Shown here: positions 44,799 to 56,320 of the stretch, one piece after another | Layout of the letters: each line of letters opens with the position of its first letter | Numbering within the stretch: position 1 is the first letter of the stretch | Assembly: GCF_003097235.1 (NCBI RefSeq) | Contig: NZ_QEQQ01000010.1 | Location: 1-64,000 of the forward strand | Origin: Pseudomonas sp. CC120222-01a | Lineage (GTDB): Bacteria; Pseudomonadota; Gammaproteobacteria; Pseudomonadales; Pseudomonadaceae | Direction: 5' to 3' | DNA length: 64,000 bases | Position numbers and translations under genes: made by a program | The notes under the pieces: generated by a model | Database searches by the model: none | Told to the model about the DNA's origin: nothing | What the model saw: the letters and a program-made list of their open reading frames with translations, nothing else

Positions 44799-45264
44799 AC
44801 TTGACCTGCAACGGGCCACGGATGCTGCCGCCCCGGATGACGCCGCCTTCCGCCGCTGGTGTGAACTGGCCCTGCGCCAGCGTACCGCCGATTCGGAAAT
44901 GACCATTCGTCTGGTCGACGAAGCCGAAGGCCGCGAACTCAATCACACCTACCGGCACAAGGACTACGCGACCAATGTGCTGTCGTTCCCGGCCGACGTG
45001 CCCGATGACCTGCTCGATATCCCGCTGCTGGGCGACCTGGTGATCTGCGTGCCGGTGGTCGAGCGCGAGGCGGCCGAACAGGGCAAGTCACTGGAAGCGC
45101 ACTGGGCGCATCTGGTCATCCACGGCTGCCTGCACCTGCTCGGCTACGACCACATCGAGGACGATGAGGCCGAAGAGATGGAAGCACTGGAACGGGATTT
45201 GCTGGCAGAACTGGGTCACCCTGACCCGTACGCCGACGATGAAAACGAACCTCTCACACACTGA
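44791..45264 (+). CDS. ybeY: Endoribonuclease YbeY (16S rRNA maturation)
   Basis: A 157-residue zinc-dependent RNase that trims the 3' end of 16S rRNA and takes part in quality control of 70S ribosomes. The metal site is [11 protein letters not shown] (about residues 110-120), and [15 protein letters not shown] near residue 53 is the conserved core. It overlaps the end of ybeZ by eight bases, so translation is coupled. Confidence 0.97.
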   Translation: MLELDLQRATDAAAPDDAAFRRWCELALRQRTADSEMTIRLVDEAEGRELNHTYRHKDYATNVLSFPADVPDDLLDIPLLGDLVICVPVVEREAAEQGKSLEAHWAHLVIHGCLHLLGYDHIEDDEAEEMEALERDLLAELGHPDPYADDENEPLTH

Positions 45265-45289
45265 TACACGAAGGATCACGAGAACCGCC

Positions 45290-46129
45290 ATGAGCGAAGA
45301 TCGATCGAGCAACGGGCAGAAGTCCTGGCTGGGTAAACTGACCCAGGCTTTTGCCCATGAGCCGAAAAACCGCCAGGAACTCCTTGAGCTGCTGCGCGAA
45401 GCCCATCAGAACAAGCTGCTCGACAGCGAAGCGCTGACCATTGTCGAAGGTGCCATCCAGGTCGCTGACCTGCAGGTACGCGACATCATGGTCCCGCGTT
45501 CGCAGATGATCAGCATCAAGGCGACCCAATCGCCGCGCGAGTTCCTCCCGGCCGTCATCGACGCCGCCCATTCGCGCTACCCGGTGATCGGCGAAAGCCA
45601 TGACGATGTGCTCGGGATCCTGCTGGCCAAGGACCTGCTGCCGCTGATCCTCAAGGAGAACGGCGACAGCTTCAACATCAAGGACCTGCTGCGGCCGGCC
45701 ACCTTCGTGCCCGAGTCCAAGCGCCTGAACGTGCTGCTGCGCGAATTCCGCGCCAACCACAACCACATGGCCATCGTCATCGACGAGTACGGCGGTGTGG
45801 CGGGCCTGGTGACCATCGAGGACGTGCTGGAACAGATCGTCGGTGACATCGAGGACGAGCACGACGTCGAGGAAGACAGCTACATCAAGCCACTGCCCAG
45901 CGGCGACTTCCTGGTCAAAGCGCTGACCCCGATTGACAACTTCAACGAGTTCTTCGACAGCGAGTTCTCGGATGACGAATTCGACACCGTCGGCGGCCTG
46001 GTGATGAGCGCCTTCGGCCACCTGCCCAAGCGCAACGAGACCACCGAGATCGGCGCCTACAAGTTCCGTATTCTCAATGCCGACAGCCGGCGGATACACT
46101 TGCTGCGCCTGACCCCGATCACCCGCTAA
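45290..46129 (+). CDS. corC: CorC/YbeX-type CBS-domain protein
   Basis: A 279-residue cytosolic protein with two CBS domains (about 68-195; motif VRDIMVPRSQMISI at the start) and a C-terminal CorC_HlyC domain with FDTVGGLVMSAFGHLPKRNE. The N-terminus lacks the membrane domain of larger relatives, as in E. coli YbeX. It is linked to Mg2+/Co2+ handling and, through its operon partners, to ribosome homeostasis. The gap to ybeY is 25 bases, to lnt 8 bases. Confidence 0.95.
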   Translation: MSEDRSSNGQKSWLGKLTQAFAHEPKNRQELLELLREAHQNKLLDSEALTIVEGAIQVADLQVRDIMVPRSQMISIKATQSPREFLPAVIDAAHSRYPVIGESHDDVLGILLAKDLLPLILKENGDSFNIKDLLRPATFVPESKRLNVLLREFRANHNHMAIVIDEYGGVAGLVTIEDVLEQIVGDIEDEHDVEEDSYIKPLPSGDFLVKALTPIDNFNEFFDSEFSDDEFDTVGGLVMSAFGHLPKRNETTEIGAYKFRILNADSRRIHLLRLTPITR

Positions 46130-46137
46130 GGACAAAC

Positions 46138-47655
46138 ATGCGTTGGATCACCCGCCCCGGCTGGCCCGGTAACCTGCTGGCCCTGGCGGCCGGTGCATCG
46201 ACCCTCCTGGCCCTGGCGCCGTTCGACATCTGGCCGCTGGCCCTGCTGTCCATCGCCCTGCTCTACCTTGGCCTGCGCGAGCTCAGCCCGCGCCAGGCCA
46301 TGTGGCGTGGCTGGTGGTTCGGCTTTGGCCTCTACGGCGCCGGCACCTGGTGGATCTACGTCAGCATGAACACCTACGGCGGCGCCTCGCCGCTGTTGGC
46401 GATCGTGTTGCTGCTGGCATTCTTCGCCGCCCTCGCCTGGTTCTTCGCCCTCCCCACCTGGCTGTGGGCGCGCTGGCTCAGGCGCAACGAGGCGCCCCTG
46501 GCCGACGCCCTGTGCTTCGCTGCCTTGTGGCTGCTGCAGGAGGCCTTCCGTGGCTGGTTCCTTACCGGCTTCCCTTGGCTGTACGCGGGTTACAGCCAGC
46601 TCGATGGCCCGCTGGCGGGCCTTGCGCCGCTGGGTGGCGTGTGGCTGATTTCCTTCGTCCTGGCGCTGAGTGCCGCGCTGTTGTGCAACCTGCACCGCTT
46701 GCGCGAACGCCCGTCGTTCCTGGCCATCGGCGCAGTACTGCTGCTGGCGCCGTGGGTGATCGGCATGGCCCTGAAGGACCATGCCTGGACCAAGCCAGCC
46801 GGTGACCCACTCAAGGTTGCCGCCCTGCAGGGCAACGTCGAGCAAGACCTGAAATGGGACCCGGCGCACATCGACGCGCAGCTGGCGCTGTACCGCGACA
46901 TGAGCTTCAGCTCCAAGCCGGTTGACCTCCTGGTGTGGCCGGAAACCGCCGTGCCGGTGCTCAAGGACCAGGCCCAAGGCTATATCGATGTGATGGGCCG
47001 CTTTGCCGCCGACCGGCACTCGGCGCTGATCACCGGCGTGCCGGTGCGTGAAGTGGTGCATCACCAGCGCCGCTTCTACAACGGTGTCACGGTTACCGGC
47101 GAAGGCGACGGTACCTACCTCAAGCAGAAACTGGTGCCGTTTGGCGAATATGTGCCCTTGCAGGACCTGCTTCGCGGCGCGATCGAGTTCTTCAACCTGC
47201 CGATGTCGGACTTTGCCCGCGGCCCTGCGGACCAGACACTGCTGCAGGCCAAGGGCTACCAGATTGCGCCGTTCATCTGCTACGAGGTGGTCTACCCCGA
47301 GTTCGCTGCAGGCCTGGCAGCACGCAGCGACCTGCTGCTGACCATCAGTAACGACACCTGGTTCGGCACATCGATCGGCCCGCTGCAGCACCTGCAGATG
47401 GCACAGATGCGTGCGCTGGAGGCCGGCCGCTGGATGATCCGTGCCACCAACAATGGCGTGACCGCACTGATCGACCCGTTTGGCAGGATTACCGCTGAAG
47501 TGCCGCAATTCCAGCGGGCGGTGCTGTATGGCGAAGTGGTGCCGATGCAGCAGCTGACGCCTTACCTGCAGTGGCGTTCCTGGCCGCTGGCCATTCTGTG
47601 TGTACTGTTGCTGGGTTGGGCGCTGCTGGCGGGCCGTATTGCCAAGACAGTCTGA
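46138..47655 (+). CDS. lnt: Apolipoprotein N-acyltransferase
   Basis: A 505-residue inner-membrane enzyme that adds the third acyl chain to lipoproteins. Six to eight N-terminal helices (about 10-215) precede a periplasmic nitrilase-like domain. Its catalytic triad is visible: Glu in VWPETAVPV, Lys in YLKQKLVPFGEYVP and Cys in FICYEVVYPE. The protein ends with one more hydrophobic helix. It is last in the ybeZ-ybeY-corC-lnt operon and is followed by a REP pair. Confidence 0.97.
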   Translation: MRWITRPGWPGNLLALAAGASTLLALAPFDIWPLALLSIALLYLGLRELSPRQAMWRGWWFGFGLYGAGTWWIYVSMNTYGGASPLLAIVLLLAFFAALAWFFALPTWLWARWLRRNEAPLADALCFAALWLLQEAFRGWFLTGFPWLYAGYSQLDGPLAGLAPLGGVWLISFVLALSAALLCNLHRLRERPSFLAIGAVLLLAPWVIGMALKDHAWTKPAGDPLKVAALQGNVEQDLKWDPAHIDAQLALYRDMSFSSKPVDLLVWPETAVPVLKDQAQGYIDVMGRFAADRHSALITGVPVREVVHHQRRFYNGVTVTGEGDGTYLKQKLVPFGEYVPLQDLLRGAIEFFNLPMSDFARGPADQTLLQAKGYQIAPFICYEVVYPEFAAGLAARSDLLLTISNDTWFGTSIGPLQHLQMAQMRALEAGRWMIRATNNGVTALIDPFGRITAEVPQFQRAVLYGEVVPMQQLTPYLQWRSWPLAILCVLLLGWALLAGRIAKTV

Positions 47656-47668
47656 TTCCGCCTGCACT

Positions 47669-47749
47669 GGCCTCTTCGCGGGCACGCCCGCTCCCACAGG
47701 GTTTCGCGTTCCCATGTGGCAGCGGGCGTGCCCGCGAAGAGGCCGGCAC
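47669..47749. repeat. Inverted REP pair (BIME)
   Basis: GGCCTCTTCGCGGGCACGCC / CGCTCCCACAGG facing ATGTGGCAGCGGGCGTGCCC / GCGAAGAGGCC. Lies between lnt and the convergent YdcF-type gene. Confidence 0.9.
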
Positions 47750-47763
47750 TGGCGACACAAGGT

Positions 47764-48525
47764 TCAGTAGAACAATCGATACCCCGCCAACCCCGCCGCT
47801 TCATTGAGCAACTGCCCGCTCTGCCACATGGCCCGGCTCTCGGGCAGCAACCCAGCGAACGGCCGTGCATGATCGCGCCCCAGGAACCCCACCGGTGCCG
47901 GCACCACCTCGAACCCGGCCCGCTCGAAGCTCCAGCGTGAACGCTGCATGTGCCACGCCTGGGTCACCACCACCACGCGGCGTATTCCCAGCGGCTGCAA
48001 CACCTTGGCGCTCAGCTGGGCGTTCTCCCAGGTGGTGCGACTGGCCTCTTCCTTCCATTTCACCTCGACGGCGAAATCCTCGCGCAGGCGATCCGCCATC
48101 AGCTGTGCTTCGCTAGGCGGCGTACCGTAATGCAAGCCACCGCTGGTCAGCACCGGCAGCCCCGAGGCTTTCGCCAGCCGAGCAGCAAAACGCATGCGCT
48201 CAAGGGCCGTCGCCGTGGGCTGGTCATCACCGCCCCAGGCCGGGTCACCGCGTTCGCGCCCAGCGCCAAGCACGACGATGGCGTCCGCCCTGCTCGCCAG
48301 CCCGGCCCAATCAGCTGTCGCCAGCGGCGGCTCGGTTTCCAGCAGGCGGGCAGACTCCTGCACCACCAGTGGCAAGCTCATCAGCCACAGGCCTCCCAGT
48401 CCCACGGCAAAACACAGCGCCGCCAGCCGCGGCCGCCGGCTGCGCAACCACCACGCCGCGAGCAGCAGCAGAAACAGGACGCCAGGCGGCATCAGCCATT
48501 GCTTGATGAAGAACCGGATCGGCAT
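47764..48525 (-). CDS. YdcF/ElyC-type DUF218 protein
   Basis: A 253-residue protein with two N-terminal membrane helices (about 10-50) and a periplasmic DUF218 domain. Key segments are ADAIVVLGAGRERGDPAWGG, LPVLTSGGLHYGTPPSEAQL and SRTTWENAQLS. E. coli ElyC of this family affects peptidoglycan and enterobacterial common antigen metabolism. The ATG at 48525 has GGAGG seven bases upstream; a GTG six bases earlier is too close to it. Location near envelope genes fits an envelope role, which is inference. Confidence 0.88.
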   Translation of the reverse strand: MPIRFFIKQWLMPPGVLFLLLLAAWWLRSRRPRLAALCFAVGLGGLWLMSLPLVVQESARLLETEPPLATADWAGLASRADAIVVLGAGRERGDPAWGGDDQPTATALERMRFAARLAKASGLPVLTSGGLHYGTPPSEAQLMADRLREDFAVEVKWKEEASRTTWENAQLSAKVLQPLGIRRVVVVTQAWHMQRSRWSFERAGFEVVPAPVGFLGRDHARPFAGLLPESRAMWQSGQLLNEAAGLAGYRLFY

Positions 48526-48656
48526 TAACACACCTCCATGGAAGGTGTGCAGCCTATAGAGGATCGACGCCGGTCAACAAGTCCGGGCCGGCGTCGATCA
48601 TGGGAAGTGTGTTGAAGAACCGGCGCGCGATAGCCCGCGCCTGGCGTCCTGAACGG

Positions 48657-48971
48657 CTAGCGATGTGGCAGCGTCCTGGATCTCGCCGAATTGGCGGGGC
48701 GTTTCTTGTCCTTGAGCCAGATAATCTTGGCCGTTGCCGGTTCCGCTTGCGGGAATGTACCGGCGCAGGCACTGCGGCGTTCCGGGAGGGACTCCAGGTA
48801 AGCCTTGATCACTTCGAACTCTGCATGGCTCAAGCCACGCAACTCCAGCTCGGCTGGCATCTCGTCGCGTAATCTTACCGAGGTCCTGGCGACTTCCAGT
48901 GCCAGGCCAAGACGGTCGATCAGGCGTTCGTAAAGCTCCGGTTTGCTTGCGGGTAGCTGCGTCTCTCCCAT
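48657..48971 (-). CDS. Small hypothetical protein
   Basis: A 104-residue protein. GAGG lies eight bases before the ATG. It is mostly alpha-helical (ELYERLIDRLGLALEVARTS, ELELRGLSHAEFEVIKAYLE) with a basic, Lys/Arg/Ser-rich C-terminus. No family is recognised. It is divergent from leuS and may share the promoter region with it. Confidence 0.7.
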   Translation of the reverse strand: MGETQLPASKPELYERLIDRLGLALEVARTSVRLRDEMPAELELRGLSHAEFEVIKAYLESLPERRSACAGTFPQAEPATAKIIWLKDKKRPANSARSRTLPHR

Positions 48972-48993
48972 CCGTTCACCTCATTGAAGATAA

Positions 48994-51807
<2,814 letters not shown>

Positions 51808-51813
51808 TGGCAA

Positions 51814-51842
51814 CGCCCACCTGCACCCCGTGCGGGTGGGCG
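51814..51842 (+). promoter_or_regulatory. Hairpin between leuS and lptE
   Basis: CGCCCACC / GGTGGGCG closes a stem that also has an inner GCAC / GTGC. It begins 6 bases after the leuS stop. No T run follows, so it is more likely a transcript-stabilising or attenuating hairpin than a full terminator. Confidence 0.5.
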
Positions 51843-51868
51843 GTATCGGCCCACAAGGGAGCAACAAC

Positions 51869-52474
51869 ATGATCAAACGCAATCTGCTGGTAATGGGCCT
51901 GGCTGTCCTGCTCAGCGCCTGCGGTTTCCAGCTGCGCGGCACCGGCACCAATGCACTGAGCGTCAAAGAGTTGGACGTCAGTGCGCGCAACGCCTACGGC
52001 CAGACCGTGGTGCAATTGCGCCAGGTGCTTGAGCGCAGTGGCGTCAATGTGCACGCCGGCGCACCTTATCGCCTGGTACTGACCAACGAGCAGGAAAACT
52101 CGCGCTCGGCCAGCTATACCGGTGGCAACCGCACCGCCGAGTACGAACTCACCACCACGCTCAACTACAGCATCCTGGGGCTGAACAACCTCGAACTGCT
52201 GAGCGACAAGGTAGAAGTACGCAAGGTCTACGTGCGTGACGGCTCCAACATCACCGGCTCCGACCAGGAAGCCCTGCGCTCACGCGAAGAAATGCGTCGC
52301 GACCTGGTGCAGTCGATGGTTGCACGCCTGCAACTGCTGAGCCCCTCGCAGCTTGATGAGCTGCAACGCAAGGCCGACGCACGTGCCAAGGCCGAAGCCG
52401 ATGCACTGGAGGCAGCGCGCCGCCAGCAGGCGGAAACGCCGCAGCAGTCGCCTCTGGAAATCCCGGGCAACTAA
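51869..52474 (+). CDS. lptE: LPS-assembly lipoprotein LptE
   Basis: A 201-residue outer-membrane lipoprotein that plugs and helps assemble the LptD translocon. The signal peptide ends in the lipobox LLSACGFQLRG (lipid Cys at about residue 18), the usual LptE start. The tail is rich in Ala, Gln and Glu. AGGGAGC lies seven to eight bases before the ATG. It is the middle gene of leuS-lptE-holA. Confidence 0.95.
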   Translation: MIKRNLLVMGLAVLLSACGFQLRGTGTNALSVKELDVSARNAYGQTVVQLRQVLERSGVNVHAGAPYRLVLTNEQENSRSASYTGGNRTAEYELTTTLNYSILGLNNLELLSDKVEVRKVYVRDGSNITGSDQEALRSREEMRRDLVQSMVARLQLLSPSQLDELQRKADARAKAEADALEAARRQQAETPQQSPLEIPGN

Positions 52475-52480
52475 GCCCGA

Positions 52481-52502
52481 GCGGGGCACTTCGGTGCCCC
52501 GC
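52481..52502 (+). promoter_or_regulatory. Perfect UUCG hairpin just before holA
   Basis: GCGGGGCAC-TTCG-GTGCCCCGC, a 9-bp perfect stem with a very stable tetraloop, ends ten bases before the holA ATG. No T run follows. It could stop part of the transcripts, protect the upstream mRNA or limit holA translation, because no clear ribosome site is free between it and the start. Confidence 0.6.
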
Positions 52503-52511
52503 CTGCTCCCC

Positions 52512-53549
52512 ATGAAGCTCGCTCCCGCCCAACTCAACAAGCACCTGCAAGGTAGCCTGGCCCCGGTCTACGTGGTCAGCGGCGACGACCCGCTGCTGTG
52601 TCAGGAAGCCGCCGACGCCATCCGCACAGCGGCGCGACAGCAGGGTTTTGACGAACGCCAGGTGTTCAGTGCCGACGCCAATTTCGACTGGGGGACCCTG
52701 CTGCAAGCGGGTGCCAGCCTGTCGCTGTTCGCCCAGCGGCGCCTGCTGGAGCTGCGCCTGCCGTCGGGCAAGCCCGGCGACAAGGGCGCCGCAGCGCTCA
52801 TGGAGTACTGCGCCAGGCCCGCCGAAGACACCCTGCTGCTGATCAGCCTGCCCAAGCTCGATGGCAGCGCGCAGAAGACCAAGTGGGGCAAGGCACTGAT
52901 CGAAGGTGCCCACTGCCAGTTCATCCAGATCTGGCCGGTGGATGCCCAGCAATTACCCCAGTGGATCAACCAGCGCCTGTCCCAGGCCGGGCTGTCTGCC
53001 CAGCGCGATGCCGTCGACCTGATCGCCGCAAGGGTCGAAGGCAACTTGCTGGCCGCTGCCCAGGAGATCGAAAAGCTCAAGCTGCTGGCAGACGACAAGC
53101 AGATCACCGTCGAAACGGTACAGGCGGCGGTTGCCGACAGTGCGCGCTTCGATGTCTTCGGGCTGGTTGACGCCATCCTCAATGGCGAAGCCGCCCATGC
53201 CCTGCGCATGCTCGAAGGCCTGCGCGGCGAAGGTGTGGAACCCCCGGTGATTCTTTGGGCACTGGCCCGTGAGTTGCGCCTGCTGGCCGGGTTGGCGCAG
53301 CAGTTCAGCCAAGGTGTGCCGCTGGACAAAGCCTTCAGCCAAGCGCGCCCACCCGTGTGGGACAAACGCCGACCGCTGGTCAGCAAGGCCCTGCAGCGCC
53401 TCTCGGCGCAGCGTTGGGCGCAATTGCTGCAGGATGCCCAGCGTATCGATGCGCAGATCAAGGGGCAGGCCGAGGGTTCGCCATGGACCGGATTGTCTCG
53501 GCTGGCACTGTTGATGGCTGGCCAGCGATTGGTGCTTCCTGCGGAATAG
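52512..53549 (+). CDS. holA: DNA polymerase III, delta subunit
   Basis: A 345-residue clamp-loader subunit that opens the beta sliding clamp. The N-terminal AAA+-like part starts APVYVVSGDDPLLCQEAADAI (first part, about residues 17-33) and the middle has EGNLLAAAQEIEKLKLLAD (sensor region). Length equals E. coli HolA (343). It is last in the leuS-lptE-holA operon, a gene order widely kept in gamma-proteobacteria. Confidence 0.95.
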   Translation: MKLAPAQLNKHLQGSLAPVYVVSGDDPLLCQEAADAIRTAARQQGFDERQVFSADANFDWGTLLQAGASLSLFAQRRLLELRLPSGKPGDKGAAALMEYCARPAEDTLLLISLPKLDGSAQKTKWGKALIEGAHCQFIQIWPVDAQQLPQWINQRLSQAGLSAQRDAVDLIAARVEGNLLAAAQEIEKLKLLADDKQITVETVQAAVADSARFDVFGLVDAILNGEAAHALRMLEGLRGEGVEPPVILWALARELRLLAGLAQQFSQGVPLDKAFSQARPPVWDKRRPLVSKALQRLSAQRWAQLLQDAQRIDAQIKGQAEGSPWTGLSRLALLMAGQRLVLPAE

Positions 53550-53640
53550 CTGGGGCTTGGGCCATAAACACAATCAATTGGCCCCGCCACCCTCTCAGGC
53601 CTAAAGTGCGCCCCGAAACCAACCAGTCGGGAACCCCGCC

Positions 53641-53805
53641 ATGAGCAAAAAGCCGAAAAAGCACGGCCCCAACAAGGCCAAATCGATCATCGCCCAACCC
53701 CTGTTCCGCTGCCGCCAGGAACAACCGGAAAAGGGCAAAGGCAGCTACCGCCGCGAAGCCTTCCAATCGAGAGATTGGGAGGCTTCTTACTTTTTGGCGG
53801 CATGA
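53641..53805 (+). CDS. arfA: Alternative ribosome-rescue factor A
   Basis: A 54-residue basic protein with PLFRCR (about 20-25), KGKGSYRR (31-38) and WEAS, which line up with E. coli ArfA (PLFRQR, KGKGSY, WEAS). ArfA recruits RF2 to ribosomes stalled without a stop codon when tmRNA fails. A terminator hairpin lies inside the gene over codons 40-48, so most transcripts would lack the stop codon, the known self-limiting design of arfA: truncated mRNA is itself handled by tmRNA. Ribosome site CGGGAA lies nine bases upstream. It is monocistronic. Confidence 0.87.
   Translation: MSKKPKKHGPNKAKSIIAQPLFRCRQEQPEKGKGSYRREAFQSRDWEASYFLAA
53758..53795 (+). terminator. Intrinsic terminator inside the arfA reading frame
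   Basis: An 11-bp stem (53758-53768 with 53773-53783, one G-U pair, loop GAGA) is followed by TTCTTACTTTTT. Release in the T run would yield an arfA mRNA without the stop codon at 53803-53805. RNase III or terminator cutting at the same place is known for E. coli arfA. Confidence 0.85.
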
Positions 53806-53865
53806 AAGCATCGCAAGCGCAGGCATGGTATGGTCGGCACCTGACCTGCAATTCTGGATCTGTGC

Positions 53866-55182
53866 ATGCTCTTGAGTCTTCTCCCCCGTTGGAATTCCCG
53901 CCAGTTGCTCGCGGCCTCCAGCTTCATCCTGCTCGTCGCCTGCGCGGAAAAACCCACCGCCGCCGACGCCCTGCCGCTGGCCCCTGCCCAGCCTGCACCG
54001 GTCGTTACCCTGCCTGGCGCCACGCCCGACGTCAGCACTGAAATCCAGCCGCTGCAAACCTTCGCCCAATGGCAAGCCGGTTTCCGCCAACAGGCACTGC
54101 AGGCCGGCATCGCAGTGAGCACCTTCGACCGTGCGTTCCTCGGCGTCACGCCAGACATGGACGTGATCAAGGCCGATCGCAGCCAGCCCGAATTTACCCG
54201 CCCGGTGTGGGAATACCTGGATGGAGCGCTGTCGCCCCTGCGCGTACGCAACGGCAAGAAACTGCTGGAACAGAACGCCGAACTGCTGACCCGCATCGAG
54301 CAGCGCTATGGCGTCGACCGCCAGGCGCTGGTGGCGGTGTGGGGGATGGAGAGCAACTTCGGCCAGTTCCAGGGAAGCAAGTCGGTGATCCGCTCCCTGG
54401 CCACCCTGGCCTATGAAGGGCGCCGCCCACAGTTCGCCCAGGACCAACTGATCGCCGCACTGCAAATCATCCAGCATGGCGATATCCAGCCTGAGGCCAT
54501 GCGTGGTTCGTGGGCCGGTGCCATGGGCCAGACCCAGTTCATCCCGACCACCTACAACACCTACGCGGTGGACTTCGACGGTGACGGCCGTCGCGATATC
54601 TGGAACAGCACGCCTGATGCCCTGGCCTCAACGGCCAACTACCTGCAAAGCTCGGGCTGGAAGCATGGCCAGCCGTGGGGCTTCGAAGTTCAGGTGCCAG
54701 CAGGTTTCGACTATTGGCAGGCAGACGGCGCGCTGCGCAAGCCGGTGAACGAGTGGCTGCAGATGGGCGTGAAGCTACCGGCAGGTACCCAGCTGCCAGC
54801 TGGCAGCAACCAGCTGTCGGCGGCCCTGCTGTTACCGGCTGGCGCCCGTGGGCCCGCGTTCCTGGTGCTGGACAATTTCCGCGCGATCCTCAAGTACAAC
54901 AACTCGTCGTCCTATGCCCTGGCGGTGAGCCTGCTGGGTGATCGCTTCTCAGGCTGGGGCTTCATCAGCGGCAGTTGGCCAAAAGAAGACCTGCCATTGA
55001 GCCGCAGCGAACGGATGGAGTTGCAGAATCTGCTGAATGCCAGCGGGCATGAGGCGGGGAACGCGGATGGCATCATCGGGGCCAATACCCGCAAGGCGAT
55101 TCGTAATGCCCAGCAGCAGCTGGGGTGGCCGGCAGACGGTTATCCGACCCACAAGCTGCTCGATAGCCTGCGTCAGCGCTGA
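53866..55182 (+). CDS. MltB-family lytic murein transglycosylase with peptidoglycan-binding domain
   Basis: A 438-residue lipoprotein. The signal peptide ends LLVACAEKP (lipid Cys about residue 26). The catalytic SLT_2 domain (about 70-345) has the active glutamate in WGMESNFGQFQG, then GAMGQTQFIPTTYNTYAVDF. A C-terminal peptidoglycan-binding domain (about 370-435) has NADGIIGANTRKAIRNAQQ. This makes it the SltB2/SltB3-like paralogue of MltB at 60707, which lacks that last domain. It cleaves glycan strands to 1,6-anhydro ends in the periplasm. Confidence 0.92.
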   Translation: MLLSLLPRWNSRQLLAASSFILLVACAEKPTAADALPLAPAQPAPVVTLPGATPDVSTEIQPLQTFAQWQAGFRQQALQAGIAVSTFDRAFLGVTPDMDVIKADRSQPEFTRPVWEYLDGALSPLRVRNGKKLLEQNAELLTRIEQRYGVDRQALVAVWGMESNFGQFQGSKSVIRSLATLAYEGRRPQFAQDQLIAALQIIQHGDIQPEAMRGSWAGAMGQTQFIPTTYNTYAVDFDGDGRRDIWNSTPDALASTANYLQSSGWKHGQPWGFEVQVPAGFDYWQADGALRKPVNEWLQMGVKLPAGTQLPAGSNQLSAALLLPAGARGPAFLVLDNFRAILKYNNSSSYALAVSLLGDRFSGWGFISGSWPKEDLPLSRSERMELQNLLNASGHEAGNADGIIGANTRKAIRNAQQQLGWPADGYPTHKLLDSLRQR

Positions 55183-55188
55183 TGCACC

Positions 55189-55292
55189 TGGGGCCGCTTT
55201 GCGGCCCTTTCGCGACACAAGGCCGCTCCTACAGGAGAAATCGATCTCTGTAGGAGCGGCCTTGTGTCGCGAAAGGGCTGCGGAGCAGCCCC
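55189..55292. repeat. Inverted REP pair (BIME)
   Basis: GGGGCCGCTTTGCGGCCC and TCGCGACACAAGGCCGCTCC / TACAG facing CTGTAGGAGCGGCC / TTGTGTCGCGAAAGGGC. Between convergent transglycosylase and ldcA genes. Confidence 0.9.
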
Positions 55293-55299
55293 GGCTATT

Positions 55300-56238
55300 T
55301 CACGCCCTGAACAGGTCCTGCCCCAGCACCAGTGTCTGCTTCTCGCTGTCCAGCCGCACCAAAGCCCCCAGCGGCAAGCACACATTCGGATCACAATGCC
55401 CGCTGCGCCACCCGGCCAGCACCGGTACGCCCAGCGGCCCAAAGGTCTGCTCCAGCAGCGGCGCCAACGCCGCGACGGTAATCCCGGCAAAATCCCCCAC
55501 CAGCACACCCTTGATACCCTCCAGCTTGCCTGCCAGGCGCAAGTGGGTCAGTAACCGGTCTACCCGATACAGCGGCTCGTTGACGTCTTCGATGAACAGG
55601 ATGCAGCCCTGGGTATCGATTTGCGCTACCGTCCCTAGGGTCGCGCTCAGCATCGACAGATTGCCACCGAGCAGGCGACCACTGGCAACGCCGGGCACCA
55701 CGCAGTTCAAGGCGAAAGCGGCCGGATGGACAATTTCATCCCCCTCCCCCAAAAGCCCGCCCAACTGCGCCAGCAGCGACGACTCGGTCGGCTGCAACTT
55801 GGCGCCCAACAGGTCGGCATTGAGCATCGCGCCGTGGAAAGTGATCAGCCCGGTACGCTGGTAGATGGCCGTGTGCAGAGCGGTGATATCGCTGTAGCCG
55901 ATCAGCGGCTTGGGGTTACGGCGGATCAACTCGAAATCGAGCCGATCGAGCAGGCGCATGCTGCCATAACCCCCGCGCATGCACAGGATCGCGTCGACCT
56001 CTGGGTCGGCAAAGGCTGCATGCAGGTCTTGCAGGCGCTGTTCATCGCTACCAGCCAGGTAACCCTCAGCCTCGTGAACGCCCGGGTAGATCCGGCAGCG
56101 GTAACCACGCTCGGTGAACCACTGGCCAGCCTTTTGCCCATCCAGACGTGCCGGCCCGGCCGGGGCAACGATGGCAAAGCAGGCATTTTCCGTCAGCGCC
56201 GTGGGTAAACGGGACTCCGTGGTTTCAGCAGAATTCAT
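55300..56238 (-). CDS. ldcA: Muramoyltetrapeptide (LD-)carboxypeptidase
   Basis: A 312-residue cytosolic enzyme of the S66 family that removes D-Ala from recycled tetrapeptides. The triad is visible: Ser in PLIGYSDITAL (about residue 116), Glu in LFIEDVNEPLYR and His in GWRSGHCDPN. The GGYGSMRLLDRLDFE segment is typical. It sits in the same block as other peptidoglycan genes and is followed by a REP pair. Confidence 0.94.
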   Translation of the reverse strand: MNSAETTESRLPTALTENACFAIVAPAGPARLDGQKAGQWFTERGYRCRIYPGVHEAEGYLAGSDEQRLQDLHAAFADPEVDAILCMRGGYGSMRLLDRLDFELIRRNPKPLIGYSDITALHTAIYQRTGLITFHGAMLNADLLGAKLQPTESSLLAQLGGLLGEGDEIVHPAAFALNCVVPGVASGRLLGGNLSMLSATLGTVAQIDTQGCILFIEDVNEPLYRVDRLLTHLRLAGKLEGIKGVLVGDFAGITVAALAPLLEQTFGPLGVPVLAGWRSGHCDPNVCLPLGALVRLDSEKQTLVLGQDLFRA

Positions 56239-56262
56239 CGCAGCTCCTTACTGGACAGCAAA

Positions 56263-56301
56263 AACAAAAATGCCGATGCCGCCTCTCAGCGCGCATCGGC
56301 A
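56263..56301 (-). terminator. Intrinsic terminator after lipA
   Basis: TGCCGATGC / GCATCGGCA (56271-56301, 13-base loop), followed on the minus strand by TTTTTGTTTTTGC. It lies 20 bases past the lipA stop and ends the ybeD-lipB-lipA transcript. Confidence 0.85.
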
Positions 56302-56320
56302 TGTTCAGCGGGGGCTCGGA

